From CAZPQV01 sp964588705 (lineage in GTDB: Bacteria; Bacteroidota; Bacteroidia; Flavobacteriales; Weeksellaceae), in assembly GCA_964588705.1 (NCBI GenBank), contig CAZPQV010000008.1, positions 1 through 51,250 of the forward strand: a stretch of 51,250 nucleotides of DNA, read 5' to 3'. Shown here one piece after another: positions 26,223 through 35,174 of the stretch. Position 1 is the first letter of the stretch. Every line of letters begins with the position of its first letter. The notes beneath the pieces are model-generated. The model was not told the origin of the DNA and did not search any database. It saw only the letters and a list, made by a program, of their open reading frames with translations. Both the position numbers and the translations under genes were made by a program.

Positions 26223-27440
26223 ATGAAATTAATCGGTCCATTTAAGCAGATTGTAACACTTGCAAACCTTCCTTTAAGAGGAAAACTTTCGGATGAACAG
26301 CTTGAAATTATTGTGAACGGAGGTATTCTCATCAATGATAATCTTATTGAAAAAGTAGGCGATTTTGAAGAACTGAAGAACGAAGCAGAATATGTTGAAG
26401 AAATAAGCGGAACACAGGTTTTGCTTCCTGCATTTACCGATTGCCACACACACATCTGTTTCGGTGGAAACCGTGCCAACGACTTTGCAATGCGCAATGC
26501 AGGAAAGACGTATCTGGAGATTGCAGAAGCCGGTGGAGGAATTTGGAGTTCGGTAATGCACACAAGAAGTGCCTCGGAAGAAGAACTTCTTACCACTTTA
26601 TTGGAACGGATTGAATTTTTGGTTTCATTAGGAATTACCACTATCGAGATTAAGTCAGGTTATGGATTGAACGCGCATAACGAACTTAAAATGCTGAGAG
26701 TCATTGCTCAGGCCCAGAAAAAAACGGATGCGACGCTGGTTCCAACCTGTCTTGCTGCTCACATGAAACCTAAGGACTTCGATGAAACGGCTGTAAAATA
26801 CCTCGACTATATTCTTGAAGAAATTTTACCGGAAGTAAAAGAGGAAAATCTTGCTCGGCGTGTGGATATCTTCATTGAAAAATCTGCATTTCAGCCGGAG
26901 GAGAGTAAATTATTTTTAGAAAAAGCAAAAATTTTAGGTTTCGATATTACGGTTCACGCCGATCAGTTTACGCCTGGAAGTTCCAGAGTCGCAGTAGAAG
27001 TTGGTGCAAAATCAGCCGACCATCTGGAAGCTACCATTGATGCTGATATCGATTTTCTGGCGCAGTCCGATACGGTGGCTGTTGCACTTCCGGGAGCAAG
27101 TTTAGGTTTGGGAGAAGCATTTACTCCTGCCCGAAAACTGTTGGATGCCGGAGCGATTTTAGCCATTGCCAGCGACTGGAATCCAGGATCTGCACCGATG
27201 GGAGATCTCATCACCCAGGCGAGTATTTTAGCAACTTTTCAGAAGCTAACGACTGCCGAAGTTCTTGCAGGAATGACCTTCCGTTCAGCATATGCGCTTG
27301 GTTTGGAAGACCGCGGCGTATTAGCAAAAGGAAAAAAAGCAGATTTCGTGGCTTACGAAACCGATAATTTTCAGAATATACTCTATAAACAGGGAAGTTT
27401 AAAAGCAAAATCAATATATATAAACGGAGAAAAGAAATAA
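26223..27440 (+). CDS. hutI: Imidazolonepropionase
   Basis: Third step of histidine degradation: hydrolyses 4-imidazolone-5-propanoate to N-formimino-L-glutamate, using a bound metal, in the cytoplasm. Amidohydrolase motifs: PAFTDCHTHICFGGNR (metal His pair), EIKSGYGLN, TCLAAHMKP, TVHADQFTPG and ASDWNPGSAPMGD (metal Asp). With ATG 26223 it has 405 residues, the family length; the upstream ORF extension crosses the previous terminator and is rejected. It begins a tightly packed unit with a DUF695 gene (3 bp gap) and hutG. hutH and hutU are not in the window. Confidence 0.95.
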   Translation: MKLIGPFKQIVTLANLPLRGKLSDEQLEIIVNGGILINDNLIEKVGDFEELKNEAEYVEEISGTQVLLPAFTDCHTHICFGGNRANDFAMRNAGKTYLEIAEAGGGIWSSVMHTRSASEEELLTTLLERIEFLVSLGITTIEIKSGYGLNAHNELKMLRVIAQAQKKTDATLVPTCLAAHMKPKDFDETAVKYLDYILEEILPEVKEENLARRVDIFIEKSAFQPEESKLFLEKAKILGFDITVHADQFTPGSSRVAVEVGAKSADHLEATIDADIDFLAQSDTVAVALPGASLGLGEAFTPARKLLDAGAILAIASDWNPGSAPMGDLITQASILATFQKLTTAEVLAGMTFRSAYALGLEDRGVLAKGKKADFVAYETDNFQNILYKQGSLKAKSIYINGEKK

Positions 27441-27443
27441 ATA

Positions 27444-28535
27444 ATGGGATTTTTAAATAAGTTTTTTGGAACGGAGGATCCGGTTCAAATCGAGAGTAAT
27501 AAAGACTTTTGGGACTGGTTCACGAAGAATGAGAAAAAATTTTATGAGGTTGTAAAAACCGGTAAGAATGTAGAAAAAAATCTGTTCAATGTTTTGTCGC
27601 CACAGGCAAAAAAACTGAGAGACGGTTACTATTTTATTGCAGAAGCCAAAGATAACGGTATTGCAGAGTTGACGGTTACTGTAAACGGAAATACAGAGAA
27701 CATCGTGTTTGCCGAAGACTTGGTGAAAGATGCGCCGAAACTGGAAAACTGGAATTTCGTAGCGCTAAAGTCTGAAGAAAATGATGATTATGAAGTTTCT
27801 TTAGAAGGTAGAAAATATAATGTCAACAAGATTTTCTTCTATTCCAACGACAATCCGGATTTTCCGCATGATGTGGACATCACCTTTGTTTACAACGATC
27901 CTTCAATTAAAAACAGGGAAGTGGTTATTGAAGGTATCGACATGTTTATTGATGATTATCTTGGTGAAATGAAATTTGCAACGATGATGGATTCCTTCAA
28001 TGTTGTAGCACTTGAAAAAGCCGAAAAAGAGCTGATTCCGGTTTCTGAACTCAAAACTTATCTTGATAAGAGGGAAGCAGACTTTCAGGAATTATTTAAA
28101 AATAATGATTCTCAGGTTGCTCCCGAGCAGTGTAAAGCGTTTGAAATCTTTGCACAGGACGGTTTTCCAGTTCGAATTCTTCTCAATCTCCCTGTTGTTA
28201 ACTGGAATAAAAAGAATTCATATCCTTGGATTTCTACTTTAAAAATTCAGTTCAGTGGATTGGCGAACGGACTTCCGGATCAGGATGATTATGAAATTCT
28301 GAATGCCATTGATGATGAAATGAAGGAAATTCTGAAGCCTGAAAACGGACATCTTTACGTTGGAAGAGAGACCTATAGCAATGTACGCGAAGTTTATTTC
28401 GCAAGCAAAGATTTTCGCGATGCAGCCCGAGTTTTCGACCAAATCATTAGTAAATATGGCGAAGAATATATTTTTGATACCAGCATCGTAAAAGATAAAC
28501 ACTGGAAGACTTTCGCTAAATATAATATTGCTTAA
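27444..28535 (+). CDS. DUF695 domain-containing protein inside the hut unit
   Basis: Function unknown, 363 residues, cytoplasmic (no signal or membrane segment). The C-terminal ~140 residues look like DUF695: LLNLPVVNWNKKNSYPWIST, GLANGLPDQDDYEILNAIDD and LYVGRETYSNVREVYFA. The N-terminal ~200 residues (FLNKFFGTEDPVQIESNKDF, EVVIEGIDMFIDDYLGEMKF) may be a second, related domain. It is wedged between hutI (3 bp) and hutG (1 bp), so co-translation is likely and a role tied to histidine breakdown is possible, but nothing in the sequence shows it. The family call is from memory of the motif pattern. Confidence 0.65.
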   Translation: MGFLNKFFGTEDPVQIESNKDFWDWFTKNEKKFYEVVKTGKNVEKNLFNVLSPQAKKLRDGYYFIAEAKDNGIAELTVTVNGNTENIVFAEDLVKDAPKLENWNFVALKSEENDDYEVSLEGRKYNVNKIFFYSNDNPDFPHDVDITFVYNDPSIKNREVVIEGIDMFIDDYLGEMKFATMMDSFNVVALEKAEKELIPVSELKTYLDKREADFQELFKNNDSQVAPEQCKAFEIFAQDGFPVRILLNLPVVNWNKKNSYPWISTLKIQFSGLANGLPDQDDYEILNAIDDEMKEILKPENGHLYVGRETYSNVREVYFASKDFRDAARVFDQIISKYGEEYIFDTSIVKDKHWKTFAKYNIA

Positions 28536-28536
28536 A

Positions 28537-29457
28537 ATGTCAAACCAAATCTGGACCGGAAGATTTGACGGTGAAGAACGACTTCATCACCGAATTTTTC
28601 AGCGCGTGAGTTTAGAAAAAACCGTTTTGCCTAACGATTTCGTTCTGCATGGATTTGCTGTAGATGAAGGTGTGCACAGAAACAAAGGAAGAGTTGGAGC
28701 AAAGGATGCTCCCGATGTTATCCGAAAAAATATGGCAAACTTTCCGGTGACAAATGCAGATTTTTCACTGAAGGATTTTGATAATATCTATTGCAACGGT
28801 TCTAATCTCGAAGAAGCACAGCAGAATCTCGCAAATTCAGTAACTAAAGTTTTAGGTGAAGGTGGTAAATCTGTGGTTTTAGGAGGTGGTCACGAGGTAA
28901 CTTATGGGCATTATTCCGGAATTAAAAATGCCTTTCCCGGGAAGAGAGTTGGCATCATCAATATTGATGCTCATTTTGATAACAGAGAACCTGAAAATGG
29001 TGTAGGAGCAAGTTCCGGGACAGGGTTTTGGCAGATAGCACAGGAAGGTGAGATGCATTCGCTTCACATCGGAATTCAGAGAAATTCAAATACTTTAAAA
29101 CTGTTTGAAACCGCCAGAAGTTATAATATGAAATATCTTCTGGCAGAAGAGCTGTTTTATGATAATCTGAACAACATTTATCAAACCATCGACAATCTTT
29201 TCAACAGTGTAGATGTCGTGTATCTTACAGTTTGCATGGATGTTTTCAACGTTTCTGTTGCGCCCGGAGTATCGGCTGCGGCTTACAATGGAATTTTTGC
29301 AGACCACACATTTACACGTTTCTACAGACATATTATAAAAAATAAAAAGCTTGTGGCAATGGATGTTGCAGAGGTAAATCCGGCTTATGATATTGGTGAC
29401 AGAACCGCCCGACTTGCAGCAAGTTTGGTAAACGAATGGTTTATGTACCATTCCTAA
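28537..29457 (+). CDS. hutG: Formimidoylglutamase
   Basis: Hydrolyses N-formimino-L-glutamate to glutamate and formamide, using a binuclear manganese site. Ureohydrolase motifs: GGGHEVTYGHYSG (metal His), NIDAHFDNR (metal Asp and His) and CMDVFNVSVAPGVSAAAYNG (metal Asp pair). 306 residues. ATG 28537 follows the DUF695 stop after one base; a TTG nine bases earlier is not needed. Arginase or agmatinase activity is the alternative within the family, but the hutI neighbour decides for HutG. Confidence 0.92.
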   Translation: MSNQIWTGRFDGEERLHHRIFQRVSLEKTVLPNDFVLHGFAVDEGVHRNKGRVGAKDAPDVIRKNMANFPVTNADFSLKDFDNIYCNGSNLEEAQQNLANSVTKVLGEGGKSVVLGGGHEVTYGHYSGIKNAFPGKRVGIINIDAHFDNREPENGVGASSGTGFWQIAQEGEMHSLHIGIQRNSNTLKLFETARSYNMKYLLAEELFYDNLNNIYQTIDNLFNSVDVVYLTVCMDVFNVSVAPGVSAAAYNGIFADHTFTRFYRHIIKNKKLVAMDVAEVNPAYDIGDRTARLAASLVNEWFMYHS

Positions 29458-29515
29458 AGCAATAATAGCACTGAATTATAGGAAACAATTATCTTTCACA
29501 ATCAATTTATAAATG

Positions 29516-29544
29516 AAAAGCATTCTGTGAAGGATGCTTTTTTT
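29516..29544 (+). terminator. Terminator of the hut unit
   Basis: AAAAGCAT (29516-29523) pairs with ATGCTTTT (29534-29541) across a 10-nt loop, then T run. Confidence 0.75.
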
Positions 29545-29546
29545 AG

Positions 29547-29554
29547 TATTTTTA
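29547..29554 (+). promoter_or_regulatory. -7-like box (TATTTTTA) abutting the aldehyde dehydrogenase start
   Basis: Seven of eight bases match TAnnTTTG; it ends 5 nt before the ATG at 29560, directly after the terminator. Confidence 0.35.
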
Positions 29555-29559
29555 CATTT

Positions 29560-30855
29560 ATGAACAATTCGCTTCTTAATAAGTTAAATAAATCTGAAAA
29601 GTCGTTCAGAGACTGGAAGAATGTCCCATTTACTGAAAGGCAAAAACTTCTGAAGAAACTTTCAAAAAATCTTAATAAAAACAAGGAAATCTTTGGTGAA
29701 CTGATTACCAAAGAAATGAATAAGCCGATTACTCAATCTGTTTCTGAAATTGAAAAATGTATCGGAATGATTGATTATTACGCAACTTCAGAGAATATTC
29801 TTAAACCTGAAAAAGTAAAAACAGACCATACAGTAAGTGAAATTCATCGTGAACCAATGGGAGTGATTCTTGGTGTGATGCCTTGGAATTTTCCGTTTTG
29901 GCAGGTGCTGAGGTTCGCTGTTCCTGCAATTCTTTCAGGAAATACAGTTGTTGTAAAACATGCGTCAATTTGCCTGAAAAGTGGCGATGCGATTCAGAAA
30001 GTATTCGAAGAAAGCGGTTTTCCGAAAGGTGTTTTTACCCATTTGAAAATCTCCCATGATGAAGTTGCTGAAATCATTGCACACCCGATCATTAAAGGTG
30101 TTTCTTTAACAGGAAGCGAGGCAGCCGGAAGAAAAATTGCAGAAAATGCCGGAAGAAATCTAAAGAAATGTGTGCTTGAATTAGGCGGAAGCGATGCTTT
30201 TATTGTTTTGGAAGATGCCGACATAGATCAGGCTGCGAAAGATGCTGCAGTGGCAAGACTTCAGAACTGCGGACAAACCTGCGTCGCAGGAAAGCGCTTT
30301 GTGATTCACTCGAAGATCTATAAAGAATTTATCGAAAAATTTGTTGCGGAATACAAAAAATATCAGCCGGAAAATCCAATGGATAAAAATACCGACCTTG
30401 GATTGATGGCGAGAGAAGATTTAGCTTCAGACCTCATGAAACAGTATAAAACCGCAATTAAAAATGGAGCGAAAATTCTTGTTCCTCTTGAACCGGTTGG
30501 AAATATGGCTTTCGAACCCGGATTGATTGAAATGAACGCCAAAAATCCGATTTTGGATGAAGAGCTTTTCGGTCCTCTGGGAATGATTTTTAAAGCGAAA
30601 AATGATGAAGATGCTCTAAAAATAGCCAACGACACCATGTTTGGTTTGGCCAATGCAGTTTATACAAAAGACAAAAAGAAGGCCATGTATTTTGCTGAAA
30701 GTCTTGAGAGTGGAGGAGTAGCCATTAATCAGAATTTCCGTTCGGACTGGAGACTGCCTTTTGGCGGTAGAAAAAATTCCGGTTATGGTGTAGAACTTTC
30801 AATGTATGCTCTTCACGAATTTACAGTGCTGAAGAGTATTATTGGAGACTTTTAG
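29560..30855 (+). CDS. NAD(P)-dependent aldehyde dehydrogenase, succinate-semialdehyde dehydrogenase-like
   Basis: Oxidises an aldehyde to the acid. ALDH superfamily motifs: GVMPWNFPFWQVLRF, KHASICLKSGDA, VSLTGSEAAG (Rossmann loop), LELGGSDAFIVL (general-base Glu207), NCGQTCVAGKRF (nucleophile Cys241) and LPFGGRKNSGYG. At 431 residues it is on the short side, like the YneI/Sad branch that acts on succinate semialdehyde. The segment before NSLLNKL belongs to the terminator region, so ATG 29560 is chosen. Substrate is a family-level guess. It lies after the hut unit but with its own terminator/promoter between, so a link to histidine use is not required. Confidence 0.85.
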   Translation: MNNSLLNKLNKSEKSFRDWKNVPFTERQKLLKKLSKNLNKNKEIFGELITKEMNKPITQSVSEIEKCIGMIDYYATSENILKPEKVKTDHTVSEIHREPMGVILGVMPWNFPFWQVLRFAVPAILSGNTVVVKHASICLKSGDAIQKVFEESGFPKGVFTHLKISHDEVAEIIAHPIIKGVSLTGSEAAGRKIAENAGRNLKKCVLELGGSDAFIVLEDADIDQAAKDAAVARLQNCGQTCVAGKRFVIHSKIYKEFIEKFVAEYKKYQPENPMDKNTDLGLMAREDLASDLMKQYKTAIKNGAKILVPLEPVGNMAFEPGLIEMNAKNPILDEELFGPLGMIFKAKNDEDALKIANDTMFGLANAVYTKDKKKAMYFAESLESGGVAINQNFRSDWRLPFGGRKNSGYGVELSMYALHEFTVLKSIIGDF

Positions 30856-31251
30856 TTTTTTGGAACACTGAGTACACTAAGTTTATACGGAGTATACTGA
30901 GTTTTTGCTTAAGCCTGCCACGAATGCATTAATGAAATTCGTGCATCTGTGGCAAAAGAAAAACCATGAAATCAGCACAATCTGCGAGAGATTTTAACCG
31001 CAAAGTCCGCAAAGATTTTTTACAGTCCTGGTGCTTTTAAGTTCGCAATGAGCGCATCAAAGATGCGTTGAAAAGACCCCTAAGTTTTTCATACAAAAGC
31101 CACGAATGCACTAATATTAAATCCTTGATTTGTGGTAAAAGAAATCTGCACAATCAGCACAATCTGCGAGAGATGAATCAAGAGCAATAAAAAATGCCAC
31201 GAATTCACTAATTTTTATTGGTGCATTCGTGGCAAAATATTTTATACGAAA
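30856..31251. repeat. Intergenic repeat array A (182-bp family), between convergent genes
   Basis: Contains no gene. 30866-30902 holds ACTGAGTAC-like near repeats. Three 37/38-bp hairpins start at 30917, 31099 (exactly +182) and 31196, each of the form GCCACGAATGCA...GTGGC. Between them lie CAGCACAATCTGCGAGAGAT (twice), AACCGCAAAGTCCGCAAAG and GCTTTTAAGTTCGCAATG, then GCATCAAAGATGCG. The same modules, reverse-complemented, make up array B at 40910-41415. Confidence 0.85.
31187..31233 (-). terminator. Repeat hairpin acting as probable pyk terminator
   Basis: Hairpin 31196-31233 (GCCACGAATTCACTAAT / ATTGGTGCATTCGTGGC) lies just after the pyk stop on the reverse strand and is followed there by a T-rich run (ATTTTTTATT). 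Confidence 0.6.
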
Positions 31252-32694
31252 TTAAATTCTTGTCAGTCGAAGTGTATTGGTTTTACCGTTATCTTCAAAC
31301 GGTGTTGCATTGAGGTTGATCACGAAATCGTCCTCTTCAACATAACCCATTTGTTTTGTAATCTGGTTAACCTGTACAATCGTTTCGTCGGTAGATTTGC
31401 TGGCATCGTAGTAATAAGCGCGAACGCCCCAAAGCAAGTTCAACATCGTAGTTACACGCTTGTTTGCACTGTAAATGATAATATGAGAATTCGGTCTGTG
31501 CGACGAAATTTGGAAAGCGGTATATCCGGAATGAGTCAGCGTAATAATAGCTTCTACATCAGTGGTTTTTGCAATTCTTACCGCTGCAAGACAGATACGG
31601 TTGGTGATAAAACGGCTGTCGATGCAGTTGAACTCCTTTTCAATAGGGCCTACTTTGGTTTGGTAGAAACTGGTGCTTTCGATGTTCTTCACAATTTTCG
31701 CCATGTTGATGACCACATCCACAGGATATTTTCCAATTGAAGTTTCACCGGAAAGCATTACAGCATCGGCACCGTCAAGAACAGAGTTTGCAACGTCGTT
31801 TACTTCGGCTCTAGTTGGCGTTAAGCTGGAAATCATCGTTTCCATCATCTGCGTTGCGATAATTACCGGTTTTGAAAAACTTCTTGCTTTTTCAACCAGT
31901 AATTTCTGAATGGCAGGAACTTCTTCCATTGGAACTTCCACACCCAAATCTCCTCGGGCTACCATCAGTCCATCACATTCAAGAAGAATTTCCTCGATGT
32001 TTTTTACACCTTCTGGTTTTTCGATTTTAGCAATAATCGGAGTTTTGAAATCGTTTGGATGAGCGTTAATTAATGCCTTTAAATCCTTGATATCCTGGGC
32101 GTGACGCACGAATGAAAGCGCAATCCAGTCCAAACCGAGATCCAGCATGAAATTAGCATCTTTGATATCTTTTTCCGTTAAAGCAGGAAGTGAAATTTTG
32201 GTATTAGGAAGGTTCACCCCTTTTTTGGAACTCAATGGTCCACCTTGGATGGTTTTTGCTTTTACGGTATCAACGCCGTTGGTTTCAAGAACTTCCAGAA
32301 CAAGTTTTCCGTCATCAATCAAAATTCTCTCGCCAACCTGAACGTCCTGAGGGAACATCTGATACGTCATATAAACTCTTTTCGAGTCGCCTTCAACTTT
32401 TTCGTTGGTGAAGGTAAGAATGTCTCCGGGGTTAAGGTAAGAACCTTCTTTTACAACCCCAACGCGCAGTTTCGGCCCCTGTAGATCTCCCAAAATACTT
32501 ACTGAGTAACCGAATTCTTTATTTATATCGCGGATTATTTCCACATTTTTACGCACCAAATCGTAATCGGCGTGCGAAAAATTGATCCTGAAAACATCAA
32601 CGCCGGCCTGAATGAGATCTATCATTGTATCTCTGTCGGACGACGCGGGACCAAGTGTGGCAATTATTTTAGTCTTTTTTAAATATTTATTCAT
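31252..32694 (-). CDS. pyk: Pyruvate kinase
   Basis: Final glycolytic step: phosphoenolpyruvate + ADP to pyruvate + ATP. Motifs: TKIIATLGPASSD, FRINFSHADYD, the B-domain between ~70 and ~165, IIAKIEKPEGVKNIEEIL (catalytic Lys), GLMVARGDLGVEVP, PVIIATQMMETMI and AVMLSGETSIGKYPV. 480 residues; the C-terminal allosteric domain is present. Last gene of the acpP-fabF-rnc-IPExxxVDY-pyk operon; its start overlaps the previous gene by 8 bp. Confidence 0.97.
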   Translation of the reverse strand: MNKYLKKTKIIATLGPASSDRDTMIDLIQAGVDVFRINFSHADYDLVRKNVEIIRDINKEFGYSVSILGDLQGPKLRVGVVKEGSYLNPGDILTFTNEKVEGDSKRVYMTYQMFPQDVQVGERILIDDGKLVLEVLETNGVDTVKAKTIQGGPLSSKKGVNLPNTKISLPALTEKDIKDANFMLDLGLDWIALSFVRHAQDIKDLKALINAHPNDFKTPIIAKIEKPEGVKNIEEILLECDGLMVARGDLGVEVPMEEVPAIQKLLVEKARSFSKPVIIATQMMETMISSLTPTRAEVNDVANSVLDGADAVMLSGETSIGKYPVDVVINMAKIVKNIESTSFYQTKVGPIEKEFNCIDSRFITNRICLAAVRIAKTTDVEAIITLTHSGYTAFQISSHRPNSHIIIYSANKRVTTMLNLLWGVRAYYYDASKSTDETIVQVNQITKQMGYVEEDDFVINLNATPFEDNGKTNTLRLTRI

Positions 32695-33157
32695 AATATT
32701 GAATTAGATGGTAAAGTTCCTCATCGGAACTCAAGTGAAATTCCTCTATGTGAAACATAAGGTTTTCCGGCAGCAAAATTAATGAAAAATCAGCAAAGGT
32801 ATCCGACGTTTTCAGAATATAGTCTACATCTTTATGATTTGGTAACAAATAGTTAATATCGCTCTCCTCCACAAAGAGTTGTGTGATTTCTTCTTTCTGG
32901 AAATGTTCTGTGGATTTGTTTGAAATAAACTGAAAACAGGTTTGAGTTTCAAAATGATAGGTCTCGAAACGGCTGTGGAAATAATCAAAATAGTAACCTT
33001 CTTTCCTTACATCATCAATCCTTTTTAACTTCGATTCGTTGATGGAATTGATGCTGAAAAAAAGTTCGTGTGCCGGAATGTTTTTGGTAAGCCTTACCAA
33101 ACCAATTGTTAAGTCTTCTTCGTCCTCTTCGCTAAGTAAGAATCTTTGGTTTTTCAA
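32687..33157 (-). CDS. IPExxxVDY family protein
   Basis: Function unknown, 156 residues. It is recognised by its position between rnc and pyk and by the name-giving motif, here LLPNHKDVDYIL, so the IPE part reads LPN while VDY is kept. Otherwise rich in aromatic and acidic residues (EGYYFDYFHSRFETYHFETQ), no signal peptide. It overlaps the 3' end of rnc by 26 bp and the start of pyk by 8 bp, so it is translated as part of this operon. Confidence 0.78.
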   Translation of the reverse strand: MKNQRFLLSEEDEEDLTIGLVRLTKNIPAHELFFSINSINESKLKRIDDVRKEGYYFDYFHSRFETYHFETQTCFQFISNKSTEHFQKEEITQLFVEESDINYLLPNHKDVDYILKTSDTFADFSLILLPENLMFHIEEFHLSSDEELYHLIQYYE

Positions 33158-33893
33158 GGATATTTTCTTTTTTATTTAAGGTGTAAAACGCTCTTTGTGC
33201 TGCCTTTTCTTCTGATTTTTTCTTCGAGGTTTCCGTAGCGTTGGATATCTTTTCATCATCAAGCCAAACATAACTTCTGAAAACGGTGTTCTTGTTCGGT
33301 AGTGTTTCTTCACAGGTTTCGTATCTCAGCTGGATTTTCTTTTTCTGCGACCACTCCAATAGCAATCCTTTATAGCTTACGATTTTGTTTTCGAGCTTAT
33401 TGATTTCTTCTGCAGTCAGCAGTTTTTCGAGAACGATTTTCTTGCAGGGAACGTAGCCCAAATCAAGATATACAGCACCGATTAGTGCTTCGAATAAATT
33501 CCCGGAAATGTTTTCGCTTAATGTGGTGGTGTTTCCGTTTTGGATGAAAGAAGGCAACTTAAGATCTTCGCCAATCTTATTGAGGTTCTTACGGTTCACA
33601 ATTTTCGATTTCATTTGGGTAAGATATCCTTCGTTGGCATTAGGATAAGTTTCAAACAAATGACACGAGATGATGGATCCCAATATAGAATCCCCCAGAA
33701 ATTCTAAACGTTCGTAATTCTTGGTTTTTCTTGAAGACGAATTTTTCAAAGAAAATGCCTCGCGGTAAAGATCAATGTTTTGCAGGCTATGTCCGGTAAT
33801 CTTGGTGATTTCCGTGCTTAAAAATAAATCTTTTTCGGATAGTGTTTTTCTTTGTTTTGTCAGGAATTTAGAAAAGTATTTCTGTAACTCCAT
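33132..33893 (-). CDS. rnc: Ribonuclease III
   Basis: Cuts double-stranded RNA in rRNA processing and mRNA decay. Catalytic domain signature NYERLEFLGDSILG (residues 59-72, metal-site Glu64 and Asp68) and GNLFEALIGAVYLD (Glu135). The position three before Glu135, aspartate in E. coli and Aquifex RNase III, is Asn132. The C-terminal dsRNA-binding domain (~178-245) has YKGLLLEWSQKKK and ATETSKKKSEEKAAQRAFY. 253 residues. It lies 10 bp after fabF and overlaps the next gene. Confidence 0.95.
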   Translation of the reverse strand: MELQKYFSKFLTKQRKTLSEKDLFLSTEITKITGHSLQNIDLYREAFSLKNSSSRKTKNYERLEFLGDSILGSIISCHLFETYPNANEGYLTQMKSKIVNRKNLNKIGEDLKLPSFIQNGNTTTLSENISGNLFEALIGAVYLDLGYVPCKKIVLEKLLTAEEINKLENKIVSYKGLLLEWSQKKKIQLRYETCEETLPNKNTVFRSYVWLDDEKISNATETSKKKSEEKAAQRAFYTLNKKENILEKPKILT

Positions 33894-33903
33894 TCAGATT
33901 TTT

Positions 33904-35148
33904 TTATATTTTCTTAAAGAGCACACACGCATTGTGCCCACCAAAACCGAAAGTGTTGCTCATCGCAATATTCACTTCTTTTTTTACAGCGTGGTTGAAT
34001 GTAAAATTCAGTCGGCTGTCTATTCTTTCATCATCCGTAAAATGGTTGATGGTTGGCGGAACGATTCCGTGTATGATTGTGTGCAAAGCCGCAATGGCTT
34101 CAACGACACCGGCAGCTCCCAAAAGGTGCCCGGTCATTGATTTTGTAGAATTAATCTGAATGTCGAAGGCGTGCTCACCAAGCAATTTAGAAATAGCGTT
34201 TGATTCGGCGATGTCACCTAATGGAGTAGAAGTACCGTGCATATTGATATGATCTACTTCATCAGTTGTTACACCGGCGTCTTCAAGGCAGTTCTGCATT
34301 ACCAGAAAAGCGCCAAGACCTTCAGGATGTGGAGCAGTCATATGATACGCATCTGCGCTCATACCTCCACCTTTCAACTCAGCATAAATGGTAGCACCAC
34401 GTTTTACCGCGTGCTCATATTCTTCAAGAATGATACATCCGGCACCTTCTCCCAATACAAAACCGTCACGGTCTTTATCGAATGGTCTCGATGCGGTTGT
34501 TGGATCATCATTTCTTGTGGAAAGTGCCATCATCGCATTAAACCCACCAACACCGCTCGCTGTAACCGCTGCTTCCGAACCACCACAAACGATAACATCT
34601 GCTTTCCCAAGTTGGATAAGCATTTTCGAATCGATAATTGCGTTGGCAGATGAAGCACAGGCCGAAACTGTGGTGTAGTTAGGTCCGTGGAAACCATATT
34701 CCATAGAAATATGTCCAGGGGTGATGTCGGCAATCATTTTTGGAATGAAGAACGGATTAAATCTTGGAATATCGGTATTGGCCCAACCTAAAACTTCTGT
34801 TTCAAAAGTTTCGAGGCCACCAATTCCTGAACCCCAGATTACACCTACACGGTTTTTGTTCAGATCTCCTTCCAGAATCTTGGAATGTTCTACCGCTTCG
34901 CGCGCTGCAACAATTCCCAGCTGTGTATTCCGGTCCATTTTTTTGCTTTCTTTCTTTTCGAAATGATTTAATGGATCGAAATTTTTTACTTCGCAGGCAA
35001 ATTTTGTTTTGAAGTTGCTGGCATCAAAAAGAGTAATTGGAGCAGCTCCGCTCTTGCCTTCTACAAGGCTTTCCCAGTATTCTTTAGCATTATTACCTAT
35101 CGGTGTTATTGCACCAAATCCTGTTACAACTACTCTCTTTAATTCCAT
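33904..35148 (-). CDS. fabF: 3-oxoacyl-[ACP] synthase II
   Basis: Elongating condensing enzyme of type II fatty-acid synthesis. Thiolase-fold motifs: VVVTGFGAITPIGNN, the nucleophile site SACASSANAI (Cys164), NMHGTSTPLGD (catalytic His) and STKSMTGHLLGAAG (second His), with FGFGGHNACV near the end. 414 residues. It follows acpP by 26 bp, the usual pairing of carrier protein and synthase. Confidence 0.97.
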   Translation of the reverse strand: MELKRVVVTGFGAITPIGNNAKEYWESLVEGKSGAAPITLFDASNFKTKFACEVKNFDPLNHFEKKESKKMDRNTQLGIVAAREAVEHSKILEGDLNKNRVGVIWGSGIGGLETFETEVLGWANTDIPRFNPFFIPKMIADITPGHISMEYGFHGPNYTTVSACASSANAIIDSKMLIQLGKADVIVCGGSEAAVTASGVGGFNAMMALSTRNDDPTTASRPFDKDRDGFVLGEGAGCIILEEYEHAVKRGATIYAELKGGGMSADAYHMTAPHPEGLGAFLVMQNCLEDAGVTTDEVDHINMHGTSTPLGDIAESNAISKLLGEHAFDIQINSTKSMTGHLLGAAGVVEAIAALHTIIHGIVPPTINHFTDDERIDSRLNFTFNHAVKKEVNIAMSNTFGFGGHNACVLFKKI

Positions 35149-35174
35149 AAATATTAATTATCTAAAAATATAGA

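Noticed and set aside
26223..30855. A complete histidine-utilisation operon including the aldehyde dehydrogenase
   Set aside because: hutH and hutU are absent here, and a terminator plus a separate -7-like box split hutG from the dehydrogenase gene.
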